Source: an uncultured Clostridia bacterium
Lineage (GTDB): Bacteria; Bacillota; Clostridia; TANB77; CAG-508
Length of the DNA stretch: 33,967 nucleotides
Reading direction: 5' to 3'
Assembly: GCA_947628395.1 (NCBI GenBank)
Contig: CANQZP010000004.1
Location: 1-33,967 of the forward strand
The notes below the pieces were generated by a model, which searched no databases, was not told the origin of the DNA, and saw only the letters and a list, made by a program, of their open reading frames with translations. The translations under genes and the position numbers were made by a program. Shown piece after piece: positions 9,001-18,400 of this stretch (its first letter is position 1; every line of letters starts with the position of its first letter).

Positions 9001-11505
9001 ATTGGAAGTTTTGCTTCAAAACTAGATGAGGCATCTCCAGATAGTAAAGTTTCAGCAGTTAGATACAATTTAGACTTAGAAGAGGAAGATACAACTGCAG
9101 CAGATGATTATGATAAATTCGTTCTTCTAGATTGGACTAATGATCCTGATAAAATTCAAAATTGTATGTCTTTAGATTATGGTAATGGTGGAACAGTAGA
9201 AGGAACTCCAAGTTCTTCAGAAGTACCAGTTAATCAATATAATTATGGTGTTACTGGAGGAACTTCAACTTATGTAGGATTTAAAGCTTATGAACAAGTA
9301 TTGGAAGAAGGTATAGATGATAATGCTGATAAGTACTTGATAGTATTTACAGATGGTAAAGATACAAGTAATGAGACACAGAGAAAAGAAATAGAAGAAG
9401 CAGCTACTAAATTAAAAGATGAAGGCTATACTATTATGGCTGTAATGCTAACAGGTGGTAGCATCGAATATGATACAGATCCAACTTCAGAATATCAAGA
9501 GGCTAGGAAATTTCTATTATCATTTATAGGAACAAAAGATACACCTGCTGAAGAAACAGAACAGGAAAAATATTTCTTTAGTACAGAAGAAGTAGATACT
9601 GAAGGCTCAAATACTATTGATGAATTAACAAATATTTTCACAAATGACATACTTGAGCAAATAGCAGATAATTTAACAGATTATACTACTCAAGATTATA
9701 TAGATCCTCGTTTTAATTTAATATCAAGTGAAGAAAGAGAATATGACTTAGATGCAAATGGTATTGTAACTATAATAGATACAACAGGAGAAACTTATGC
9801 AAAATGTGATTTAAAAACAGGTGAGACAATACAAGAACCAAAAACAGGAAATTTAACAATTTCAAAAGAAAAGGATAAAAATTATATAACTATAAAATTA
9901 TCTGATGATGTAGATGTTGATGCACCTACAGCTCGTTTATTCTATGATGATGGTAAAGATATGTACTACTTAAAATGGGTAAATCAAACAATTCCAGGTT
10001 GCGTTCCTGAAGTTAATAAATTATCTGTATGGAATGCTAGATTTACAGTTAAAGCAAAAGATGACTTTATAGGTGGAAATGCAGTATTAACAAATGGTAA
10101 TGATGCAAAAATGAATTATGTTTATAAAGAAGAAGATACAGATGCTTCTTCAGGAATAGATGATTATTTAAGAGTAGAAAAGGATGAATTGGCTGCAACT
10201 ACACCAACAGAGCCTGCACCAGCAGAGCCATCTACTAGTGGAACAACTGAACCTGAAGATGGAGAAGATACAGCAGGTGAGTCTGAAACAAAGGAGAATC
10301 CATACCCATCAAAAGGATTTCCTCGTGTAACAGCAAACATTCCAGCACCTACATTTACAAAAGAACAATCAAAGAAGATTTATATGGGTGAAGAAATAAG
10401 TTATGATGCAATAAAACAAGAGATTATCGATGAGCTAAATAAGACTTCAGATCCAGAAGAAGAAATGATTTTGTATTATTTAGATTATCTAGAAAGATAT
10501 GAAAAGGTTGATGATAAAGATGAAAAATTATTAGAAAAACTTTTAAAGGAAAAAACACTTACAATTCCTTATTCTTATTTACCAAATGAATCTGAAACAA
10601 ACTCAACAGGACAAGAGGCACATAAGAATGATGTTTTAGGCCAATTGGTATATAAAATAGAAGTACCTGAATTAAAAGAAGGAATAACAAATGATAGAGA
10701 TGCACGTACAATAACTTTAACAGTTGATTATCAACCAGAAAGCGTAGAAACACGTTTTGAGAAAGTTAATAATTTAATAACAGAAGGTTGTTATGAATGG
10801 GATAAAGAATATAAACCTGTTGCAGGTGATGAACAAAACGAAAAAAATGTTTTAAAAGATGACTATAAAGTAGAAATTGTTAGTGGTGAAGTTGCATTAC
10901 AAGTATTATTTGATAGCCAATTAGTAGAAATATTAAAAGGACAAGACGTAAATTATTCAGTAGATTTATATAGAAATAGTAATGGATTAATGCCACAAAA
11001 AATAGGAACTTTTAATGCTACATATAATGGCATTGATGAAATTGATACAGATGATGACGGAAATTATATATTAAAAGCTACACTTACATACGATAAAAGT
11101 TTTGAAAATTATAAGACAACAGGACTACCACTAGGAACTTATACACTTGGAGATCCAGAAATAAATTCTCCAAAATATATCAAATTTGAAGGAAGTTATG
11201 TAGTTAAAGAGGGAGACAAATATAATATTCCTAATTTATTTACAGTAGGAACAGATTTTAATGATCCTTCAAATCATTTAGCAAAATTTGTAGGTGATAC
11301 AGATATTATTTTAGGTAATACAACTGACGGAGAAGAATACTTAAATGAACGTTTTGGATTATTTGAAGTAAAACCAGTTGCTGTTTTTGAATTACCACTT
11401 ACAGGAAGCAACTCATTAGTAATGTTATATATTGTTATAGGTTCATGTGTAATAGCTGCTACAGTATTACATTTTAGTGTTAAATTGAGAAGAAAAGAAG
11501 ATTAA
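6070..11505 (+). CDS. Giant vWA/LamG cell-wall adhesin (LPLTG), likely pilus tip-type
   Basis: An 1,811-residue secreted adhesin. The signal peptide is about 1-25 (cleavage after IYA), followed by a Glu-rich repeat-like region to about 140. A von Willebrand A domain carries a complete metal site in two pieces: D445-A-S447-G-S449, then T1065/T1067 in GGTST and D1095 in FTDGKD. About 600 residues separate the halves, where a normal vWA has under 100. The insert includes a LamG-like jellyroll (about 561-826, opening GYYEF and closing with DNIRVYDAAL). A Pro/Glu/Thr linker is near 1378-1415, and the C-terminus is LPLTG (1775-1779), a hydrophobic helix and RRKED. Such vWA proteins with inserted arms serve as pilus tip adhesins in streptococci (RrgA-like), where the metal site binds host ligands. 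The class B sortase gene begins 4 bp downstream, so the two are co-transcribed. Ligand unknown. Confidence 0.85.
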   Translation: MRVFKKALLIILILCITCISTPIYAFGELINQEKEISKNRKLEVTEEKSSQDVNVPPVVEENKTPEIGEENQPVTDENKIPETSETEKNNATDTEENKTITEDENEKSGKEVAEEKEIVTEESLESVLERRKSILEGDILSKKNKSVSNETKKEAAATLFRSISMSIQDFLDNITKNTKFNKEDNKLHFIIKHWHHNQTVKNEENEEYEETNDSEKLVTIEGYIEKKENESGYKIEIRKDTGSYTSITNENKGDCSDYVENVDTTNGTITLKANPLQQDGKPLEHFTAFAVGAGRKAVDENEEQEKVTVSYKEDTHLVKIHTYYVNENMIVAGSSDKTVFGTTEGTGSLEKDTAMVYTYINDKDDTHKAGDIVKTEEGKAVYEGQTLPTGVNQEDVQLTKVYSTVEGLHTDKSISKTEDDDRKFTIDLESWFSGAKAANIGLLLDASGSMTFTSDTLDPININNRDINLTSQEKAKLKAKALTKGNFPTAPETAKDWEEEVFLTQEEVNEILNNTNTDNNPLSDSEYNYYVFNESADVNEYAPLGYWDGSLNNKLYDTLIGYYEFNKGDYPNDNVTDRDWLINSVTGNEAKLVNQISTEKMKEEPAGNVSFEIVDNPTNWKTDHHIAMKDGKGLVVKELEETGLGVLLDVKPSSDNFTISFTIEKEADSSTAKDKGSSSTSQNYTDLLYVGPLENIRDNESNFYRVVRDGSVTGSVNGVSGNSKNRLRGYQNELNNTTPPMITNVNNVFNKQNDIKTVTLVFNNGQVTSYLDGDKIGDVNDQSILLSDNNIVITGFDNDYDGADLYIDNIRVYDAALEPSDVAKINNGDNKVEAEYTAYNKYDEEEVRIASTKGYFVDSVKGGMNGWYYVNHDSDWDGHYFKPGIESAKVLWGINTNEHVYYTDSFSNPTTDVKKNHNSTNYTYTPTKNSPTKFYIDENGYLCCFYTRGTHQDQTGASYVYKKDDSADIKVESLQRAIGSFASKLDEASPDSKVSAVRYNLDLEEEDTTAADDYDKFVLLDWTNDPDKIQNCMSLDYGNGGTVEGTPSSSEVPVNQYNYGVTGGTSTYVGFKAYEQVLEEGIDDNADKYLIVFTDGKDTSNETQRKEIEEAATKLKDEGYTIMAVMLTGGSIEYDTDPTSEYQEARKFLLSFIGTKDTPAEETEQEKYFFSTEEVDTEGSNTIDELTNIFTNDILEQIADNLTDYTTQDYIDPRFNLISSEEREYDLDANGIVTIIDTTGETYAKCDLKTGETIQEPKTGNLTISKEKDKNYITIKLSDDVDVDAPTARLFYDDGKDMYYLKWVNQTIPGCVPEVNKLSVWNARFTVKAKDDFIGGNAVLTNGNDAKMNYVYKEEDTDASSGIDDYLRVEKDELAATTPTEPAPAEPSTSGTTEPEDGEDTAGESETKENPYPSKGFPRVTANIPAPTFTKEQSKKIYMGEEISYDAIKQEIIDELNKTSDPEEEMILYYLDYLERYEKVDDKDEKLLEKLLKEKTLTIPYSYLPNESETNSTGQEAHKNDVLGQLVYKIEVPELKEGITNDRDARTITLTVDYQPESVETRFEKVNNLITEGCYEWDKEYKPVAGDEQNEKNVLKDDYKVEIVSGEVALQVLFDSQLVEILKGQDVNYSVDLYRNSNGLMPQKIGTFNATYNGIDEIDTDDDGNYILKATLTYDKSFENYKTTGLPLGTYTLGDPEINSPKYIKFEGSYVVKEGDKYNIPNLFTVGTDFNDPSNHLAKFVGDTDIILGNTTDGEEYLNERFGLFEVKPVAVFELPLTGSNSLVMLYIVIGSCVIAATVLHFSVKLRRKED

Positions 11506-11509
11506 TAAT

Positions 11510-12247
11510 ATGAAAAAAACAACATTGATAATGTTTAGAATAATATCTCTTATTATAATAATAATTTGCTTAATTTTTATATATAGATGGTATAAAAGTA
11601 ATGTTAGAAATAAGGAAATACAAGAAGAAGTTGGAGAATTTATTGATGTAGAAGATGTATCTGATGAAGATTTAGATGCACAAAAACTTATAATAAATTT
11701 TAAAGAATTAAAAGAAATAAACCCTGAAACTGTAGGATGGGTAAGAGTAAATAATACTAATATAGACTTTCCAATTGTACAACATTCAGATAATACTTAT
11801 TATTTAAAACATAATTTTTATAATGAATGGAATAATTCAGGATGGATATTTGCAGATTCTGAAAATTCATTCGAAACACTAGATAAAAACACTATAATAT
11901 ATGGACACAACATGAAAAATGGTGAAATGTTTGAGAATTTATCTTATTTACTAAATGATTCTTGGAATTTTGAAAAGGAAAATTTATATTTCTCTTTTGC
12001 AACAGAAAAAAAATCATATAAAGCTGAAATATTTTCAGTATATATGAAAAAAGCTACTCAATTACAAATACCAAGCGAATTTGAAGATAACGAAGAATTT
12101 CAAGAATATATTGAAGAAATAAAAAATTCAAGTATACATGATTTTGATATTGATATAAACAAAAAAGATGAAATTATTACACTATGCACTTGTGGAGATA
12201 CAAGTAAAAATAGAATAGTAGTTCATGCAAAACTTATAGAGCTTTAG
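11510..12247 (+). CDS. srtB: Class B sortase
   Basis: A 245-residue transpeptidase with one N-terminal membrane helix (about 7-26) and no C-terminal helix, as in class B. Class features are NPETVGWVRVNNTNIDFPIVQ, the YYLKHNF motif, His133 in YGHNMKNG, Cys228 in TLCTC and Arg235 in NRIVVHA. Class B enzymes are known for haem-protein anchoring (NPQTN-type signals) and for building some streptococcal and clostridial pili. Its position between an LPLTG adhesin and a giant protein ending in EIKTGD suggests that one or both are substrates. No NPQTN-like signal is seen in the window. The gene follows the adhesin by 4 bp; the upstream stop-codon region offers little Shine-Dalgarno match, so coupling is likely. 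Confidence 0.88.
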   Translation: MKKTTLIMFRIISLIIIIICLIFIYRWYKSNVRNKEIQEEVGEFIDVEDVSDEDLDAQKLIINFKELKEINPETVGWVRVNNTNIDFPIVQHSDNTYYLKHNFYNEWNNSGWIFADSENSFETLDKNTIIYGHNMKNGEMFENLSYLLNDSWNFEKENLYFSFATEKKSYKAEIFSVYMKKATQLQIPSEFEDNEEFQEYIEEIKNSSIHDFDIDINKKDEIITLCTCGDTSKNRIVVHAKLIEL

Positions 12248-12282
12248 ATAAAATATCCTAGAAACCTTGTAAATTAAAAAAA

Positions 12283-12311
12283 GTATGAGTCGCATTTTAA
12301 GCGACTCATAC
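12283..12311 (-). terminator. Perfect hairpin with its T-run on the minus strand
   Basis: GTATGAGTCGC (12283-12293) pairs perfectly with GCGACTCATAC (12301-12311) around a 7-nt loop. On the + strand no U-tract follows, but seven A residues precede it (12276-12282). Read on the minus strand it is therefore a textbook intrinsic terminator. No minus-strand gene is visible upstream of it in that direction. On the + strand it may act only as an mRNA structure between the sortase and the giant gene. Confidence 0.6.
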
Positions 12312-12350
12312 AAAAATAAATAGTGGTAGAGATAAGCCTTAACTCTACAG

Positions 12351-12408
12351 ACAAATAAATATACAAATACTTAAAAAACGAATCATTTATTTGTTATCTA
12401 GAAAGGAG
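12351..12408 (+). promoter_or_regulatory. Leader hairpin and ribosome binding site of the giant gene
   Basis: ACAAATAAAT (12351-12360) pairs perfectly with ATTTATTTGT (12385-12394), six nt before the GAAAGGAG site (12401-12408). A smaller stem GTAGAG/CTCTAC lies just upstream, at about 12326-12348. With the hairpin at 12283-12311, the 174-bp gap is almost all secondary structure. The conserved promoter element of the two operons is absent here, so the giant gene is probably read from the upstream operon and tuned in this leader. Confidence 0.5.
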
Positions 12409-12421
12409 ATACACAAATCAT

Positions 12422-15400
12422 ATGAAAAAGGTGGAGAAGAAACAAATGCAAAAAAATTTAAATTTAAAATTTTTATTCTTAAAACTGTTAGTGATTTCTT
12501 TAATTATAGTCACTAGCATTTTTGTGATTAAAAGGAGAAATGAATTTAATAAAATTACTGATCCAGATATACTAAGAGCTATGAATTATAAGCAATTTAA
12601 TGATGACGATAAAAAAGTAGACAATACTGGTATTAATTTTATAGCATTTTTTGCAAAAGATTTAGATGGCGATGGAACAGCTGAAATGTTAAACGGTAGC
12701 AGTAGCCTAATTGAAAACACTCCAAACTTATATATGGATATCTCTATTTCTGGAGAAGGTAAATTAAAAAATGGAGAAATCACAATTCAAGGTAGTAATT
12801 TTACTTATAGTACAGCTCAACTTCCTGATTCGATTATTGGCGAAAAATATGTAGGTCAAACTTCAAAAATAAAATTAAACGAAGAAATACCAGGTGGGCA
12901 AAGTAAAATAATTGAAGGTAAAATTAAAGCTAGTTTAGATTTGCGTTCTACAAAAAATTATTCAGGAACAGGTAAAGTAACATTAAAAGGTACATATTAT
13001 GCTAGTGATGAAGATGAAACAGGAACACCTATTGAGAAAACGTTTGATTTAGTTACAGATTGGCATGGTATTTCAAAAACTACTTTAAAAGGTACAGGAG
13101 AAACTAATACTAATGGTGGAAAAGATTTAGTTAAGGAAAATGATTTAATATTAAGTCCAACTATAGAGATTAAAGAATCTGCAAATCAACTTATTCTTCA
13201 AAAACAAGTTTTAGAAGTTGAAATTCCAGAAATTAAAGGACATGCACCTACTGAAGTAACATGTCCTGAAGCAGGTGAAAGTTTCCAATATGATAGTGAA
13301 AATAGAAAAGTTACTATTACAAAAGAAGCAAATATTGATTTAGATGGAAATGTTATAACAAGTTTAGCAAGAACAAATAAATATAAATTAACAGTAAAAT
13401 ATCCAAAAGAAGCTTTTGATGAAATAGGAGGAAGTTCGTATTCAGTTTCATTTAATGCAAAAGGATGGAATTATTGTTTAAATAATCAAAATAAAGAATT
13501 TACAAGTCCACAAGTATCAAGCAATACATGTACTATTAGATACGGATTTGAGAATCCTAAAGGATCAACAATGAATGTTTTCCCTTCTATTCAAAGTACA
13601 ATAAGTAAAAGTCCTGTTATAGATGTATATGAAGGAAAAAGAGATGAAGAATATAAAGATACTTATAGAGTATCTTGGAGATGGCTAATTGGTGATAGCA
13701 CTCAAATTAAAGGTGAAACTACTCTTGAGCAAGATAAATATGATGAATTTGACAATACCCAATCTAATAACTTTGTAAAAACCACAAGCATCTACTTTAG
13801 TGGACAAGAGCGAGTATTAGGAGAAGATGGTACTATCACAGTTTATAATAAAGATGATGATAATGAACCAATAGTTACATTTACTAAAGATAATTGGGAT
13901 AAGAATTACGAATTAGAAGGAGATATTAACAATTTGAAATTTGTAATGAGTCAGCCTATAATAAGTAATTCTGAAATGTATATTTATCAAACAAAAGAGA
14001 TAGATGATTATGAAGTTAAGAATACTTTTGATTATGAAGAATTTGATGAATTAGAAAACATTTCTACTTATGTAAAATGTACATATGATAGTTTAGTAGT
14101 ATCAAAAGGAGTTTCTGCAAAATATTATGGACCATATTCATCATTTGATTATACTATTTCACCTTCAGAAATGACTAATGTAGAGCCACAAGATGTTACA
14201 TTTACAATCAAAGCAAATAAAGAAGAGAATTATTGCGAAGGATGGGTTAATGGACAATTTTTATTAGAATTACCAGATAGTATATTAAAAGCCAATGTAA
14301 CTGATGTTTCATCTAATAATGATAAAGTAACAATAGAATCTTGGAGTTCTTATAGAGAAAATAATAAAAATTATATAAAAATTGTAACAGATAATGATGA
14401 ACCAGAAACTTTTAATATAACAATAAAGAGTCAGCTTACAGCAAATCCTTTAATGGGAACAACAACGCTAAATCCAGCACTTTATGCATATAATGAAAAA
14501 TATGATCATTATAAAAATAAATCACAAGATAAATACGACTTAAATAATAATTTAAAGACAGACGACAAAATAGGATACAAAACAGCTTCATTATCTGTTA
14601 TGGCACCTAGTGGATTACAATCATCAGAATATGTAACTGAGTATAATAATGAAAAAGACTCAAGAGTTGATGCGCCAAATATTGCTGATATTGAAAAAAC
14701 TAGTGAAGAAATGAAAGCAAAAATCAATGTAGGTTTAGTTAGTAATTATACAGGAAATATAACAGATATCGTTGTTGTAGGAAATCTTCCTTATGAAAAT
14801 AATAAAGATTTAATTACTGGAAATAGCCTAAAATCTACATTTACACCTTCTTTAAAAAATGGAATAAATATACCAGAAGAATATAAACAAGGTACAACAG
14901 TTTACTATACAGAAGACGAAAGTGCAACACAAGTTATTGATAATAAATGGACAAAAGCAGAAGATGTAACAGATAAAAATTACTCTAGATTTAAGAAATA
15001 TTTAATTGATTTTGGAACTAGAAAAGTAAGTAATAAAGGAACAATAGATATTAACTATGAAGTAACAATACCAAATACCACTGGAGTAAATAGAGCTGCA
15101 TTTGCAAGTCATGCTGTGTATTATTCTCTAGAAACAGGTAATGGTAAAATACCAACTAAACTTTCTACTAATAAAGTAGGTATACAAGTAGTAGAAAAAT
15201 ATGAACTAACAGGTGGAAAAAATAAGAGAGGATATGAAAATGTTCTTGTTCCAGGAGCAACATATAATATTAGTTATCTAGATGCTAATGATGAGCTAGT
15301 TACAAAAATTGCTACTACAGATGATCAAGGAAAATTAGTATTTGAAGATTTATATATAGAAAAAGAATATACATTAAGAGAAATTTCAGCGTCTAAAGAT

Positions 15401-18400
15401 TTTGTTGTTAGTCCAGAAATCATTAAATTTAAGGTTGTAAAACAAGAAGACGGTACTTTAAAATATGAAATTATTAGTGTAGAAAATCAAGAAACAGGAG
15501 ATTTTAGAACTGCGCCAGAATTTAAAGAAGATGAGTCTGGAATGCCTATAATGGATACTAAAATAGACGATGAAGCAAGATACGATTTAAATATTAAAAA
15601 AGTAGAAAAAGATAGTACTACTCCAATCCCAGAAGTTAGATTTACTATAAAAGGAAAAGGACTAAATGAGACTTATAAATCTGATGAACAAGGTATTGTA
15701 ACATTCCCAGCATTAATACCTGGTGTAGAATATGAAATAAAAGAAACAACTGCTGATGGATATTATGTAATACAAGATCCAATAACATTTAGTCTTGTAA
15801 GAAATGAAGAAACTCATAAATTAGAATTTAAAACAGATAGTAAATATTTAAAAGATGTTACAGTAGATGAAAATAAAGAAGAAACATTTAGAACAATTGT
15901 AGATGCACAAATAGAGAACGAAAAAATTCCTTTATATAATCTAGAAATAATAAAAGTAGAAGAAGATTTAAAAGAAGCAAATATTGAGAAATTAGATAAA
16001 CTAGAAGGTGCTAAGTTCTCAGTAATTTATCAAGATGATGATTATGTAAAAGAATATACTACAAATCAAGATGGTAAGATTACCTTAGAAGGATTATATC
16101 AATATGTAGATGGAAAATATATAACAGGAAAATATACTATTATAGAAACTTTAGCTCCTTCTGGATATGCAAGCAATAATGAAGAAATAGTAATTAGTGC
16201 GCAAAAAAATACAGATGATGAGTTAGAAGTATCAATTGAAAATAGAGATAATTTAATATCTATAAGAGATATAGAAATTGAAGATGATACAGTTAAATTA
16301 TATTTACAAGATAAACCTTTATTTGAACTTAAGAAAAAAGATTCTGAAACAGGAAATCCTTTAGTTGCAGAGTTTATAATTTATGAAGTAGATGAAAATA
16401 GAAATATTATAGATTATGCAAAAGATACTTATGATGAATATGTAGGAACTAAAAATAGTGATGGAGATTATGTAGTAAAGACAGGAGAAGATGGAATAGT
16501 AAGACTTCCACTAAGAGGAGGAATATATAAAGCAGTAGAAGTAGTATATCCAGAGGGATATAGGAAAGATGTAGCAGAAAATTACTTTATAATTGGAAAT
16601 AAGAAAATGACAGAAGTAGAGGTAGAAGAAGAAGAACCAATTATAGGAACTGTAGACATTAATTATATAGAAGATTTAGTTGATTTAGCGAAATTTGTAA
16701 ATGATGGTGATAATTATAAAGGCTATGAAGTAAGATTAATGAGAAATCTGGATTTCAAAGATCCTGGTTCATACAAGAACTATGAAAGAACAGATTATGG
16801 AGATTTAAATGGTGATGAAGAGCCTCAAACTATTATGGAAGAACTTACAAGTATAGAAGGCACAGGATTTACTCCAATTGGAACTAGAACTGTTAATCAA
16901 GGAAAGGTACTTCCATTTTCAGGAGTATTTAATGGACAAGGTCATGAAATTTCAAACTTATATATGAAATTGCCAGAAGAATCTACAAATAGCTACGGTT
17001 TCTTTGGATATACAGAAAATGCTAAAATATTAAATTTGAGCATGTCAGGTACAATATCAGGTCACCAATATATTGGAGGAATTATTGGAGAAGCTAGAGG
17101 AAACTGTGTAATAGATAATGTATGTAATAAAGTTAATATATCAGATTCACAATATGTTGGAGGAATTATTGGATGGGTATATCAAGAGGGAAGCGAGAAA
17201 CATACAATCAAAATAAGCAATTCTCATAATGAAGGAGATATAGAAAATTTTGCTTATGGCGGTGGAATAATTGGATATATAATGAATGGATCACAAGATT
17301 TATTAACAATAGAATTATCAAACTGTTATAATTCAAAAGAAATAAACTCTGGAACTAATAGTTCTTATATAGGAGGACTTATAGGTTATGATTATAATGC
17401 TAACTTAATATTTGAGAACTGTTACAATACAGGAAATATATTTGCTAATTCTGGAGCAAATGAAATAGGAGGACTTTTAAGTGGTACTTATAATGGTAAC
17501 TTGATATTAGAAAACTGTTACAATACAGGAAATATAGTTGCTGATTCTATAGTAAATCAAATAGGAGGACTTATAGGTCAAAGTAATAATGCAACATTTA
17601 AAGATTGCTATAATGAAGGAAATATAAGTTCTAATAACGAAATATCTATACAAGCTGTAGGTGGTTTCATAGGTACTGATTCTAGTAATACTACTATGAA
17701 ATTTGAAAAATGTCATAATTCAGGAGAAATAAATATTATATCAAATGATGTAGGAGGATTTATTGGTCAATCATATGGAAACTCAAATTTTGAATTTATA
17801 GATTCATTTAATGAAGGTAATATTACTTCTACACTCCGTATAGGAGGTTTTGTAGGAAGTCAATCAAATGGAAAAACAAAAATTATAAATTCATATAATA
17901 ATTCAGAACTAAAGAAAATGGAAGGAAAAAATGGGGATACCTCTATAGGAGGATTTGTTGCATCCTGCGGAGGAGATTATGAAATAACTAACTGTTATAA
18001 TTCTGGAAAAATAGAAGGAGATATTTTAGGTAATGGATCTGTTGGAGGACTTATTGCAAATTCTGGAAGTGGAAATGGAAAAATAAGTGATAGCAAAAAC
18101 TTAGCTGAAATTGAAATTGGAATGGCAGAATATATAGGAGGTATATTTGGTCAAAATTATGGCAGTTCATTAGAGATTTATAATAGCCATAATGAAAGCA
18201 ATATAACAGTAGGAGGAGAATCATCAAACACTAATAACAGCTATCGTTATATTGGTGGAATTATAGGTTTGGGTAGTTGTCCTACTAAAATTAATTCTTG
18301 TTATAATACTGGAACTATAACTAATAAAAGGAGTCAAATAAGTGGTTATGATTATATTGGTGGTATTGAAGGTATAAATAGATATCCAGGTTATTTAAAA

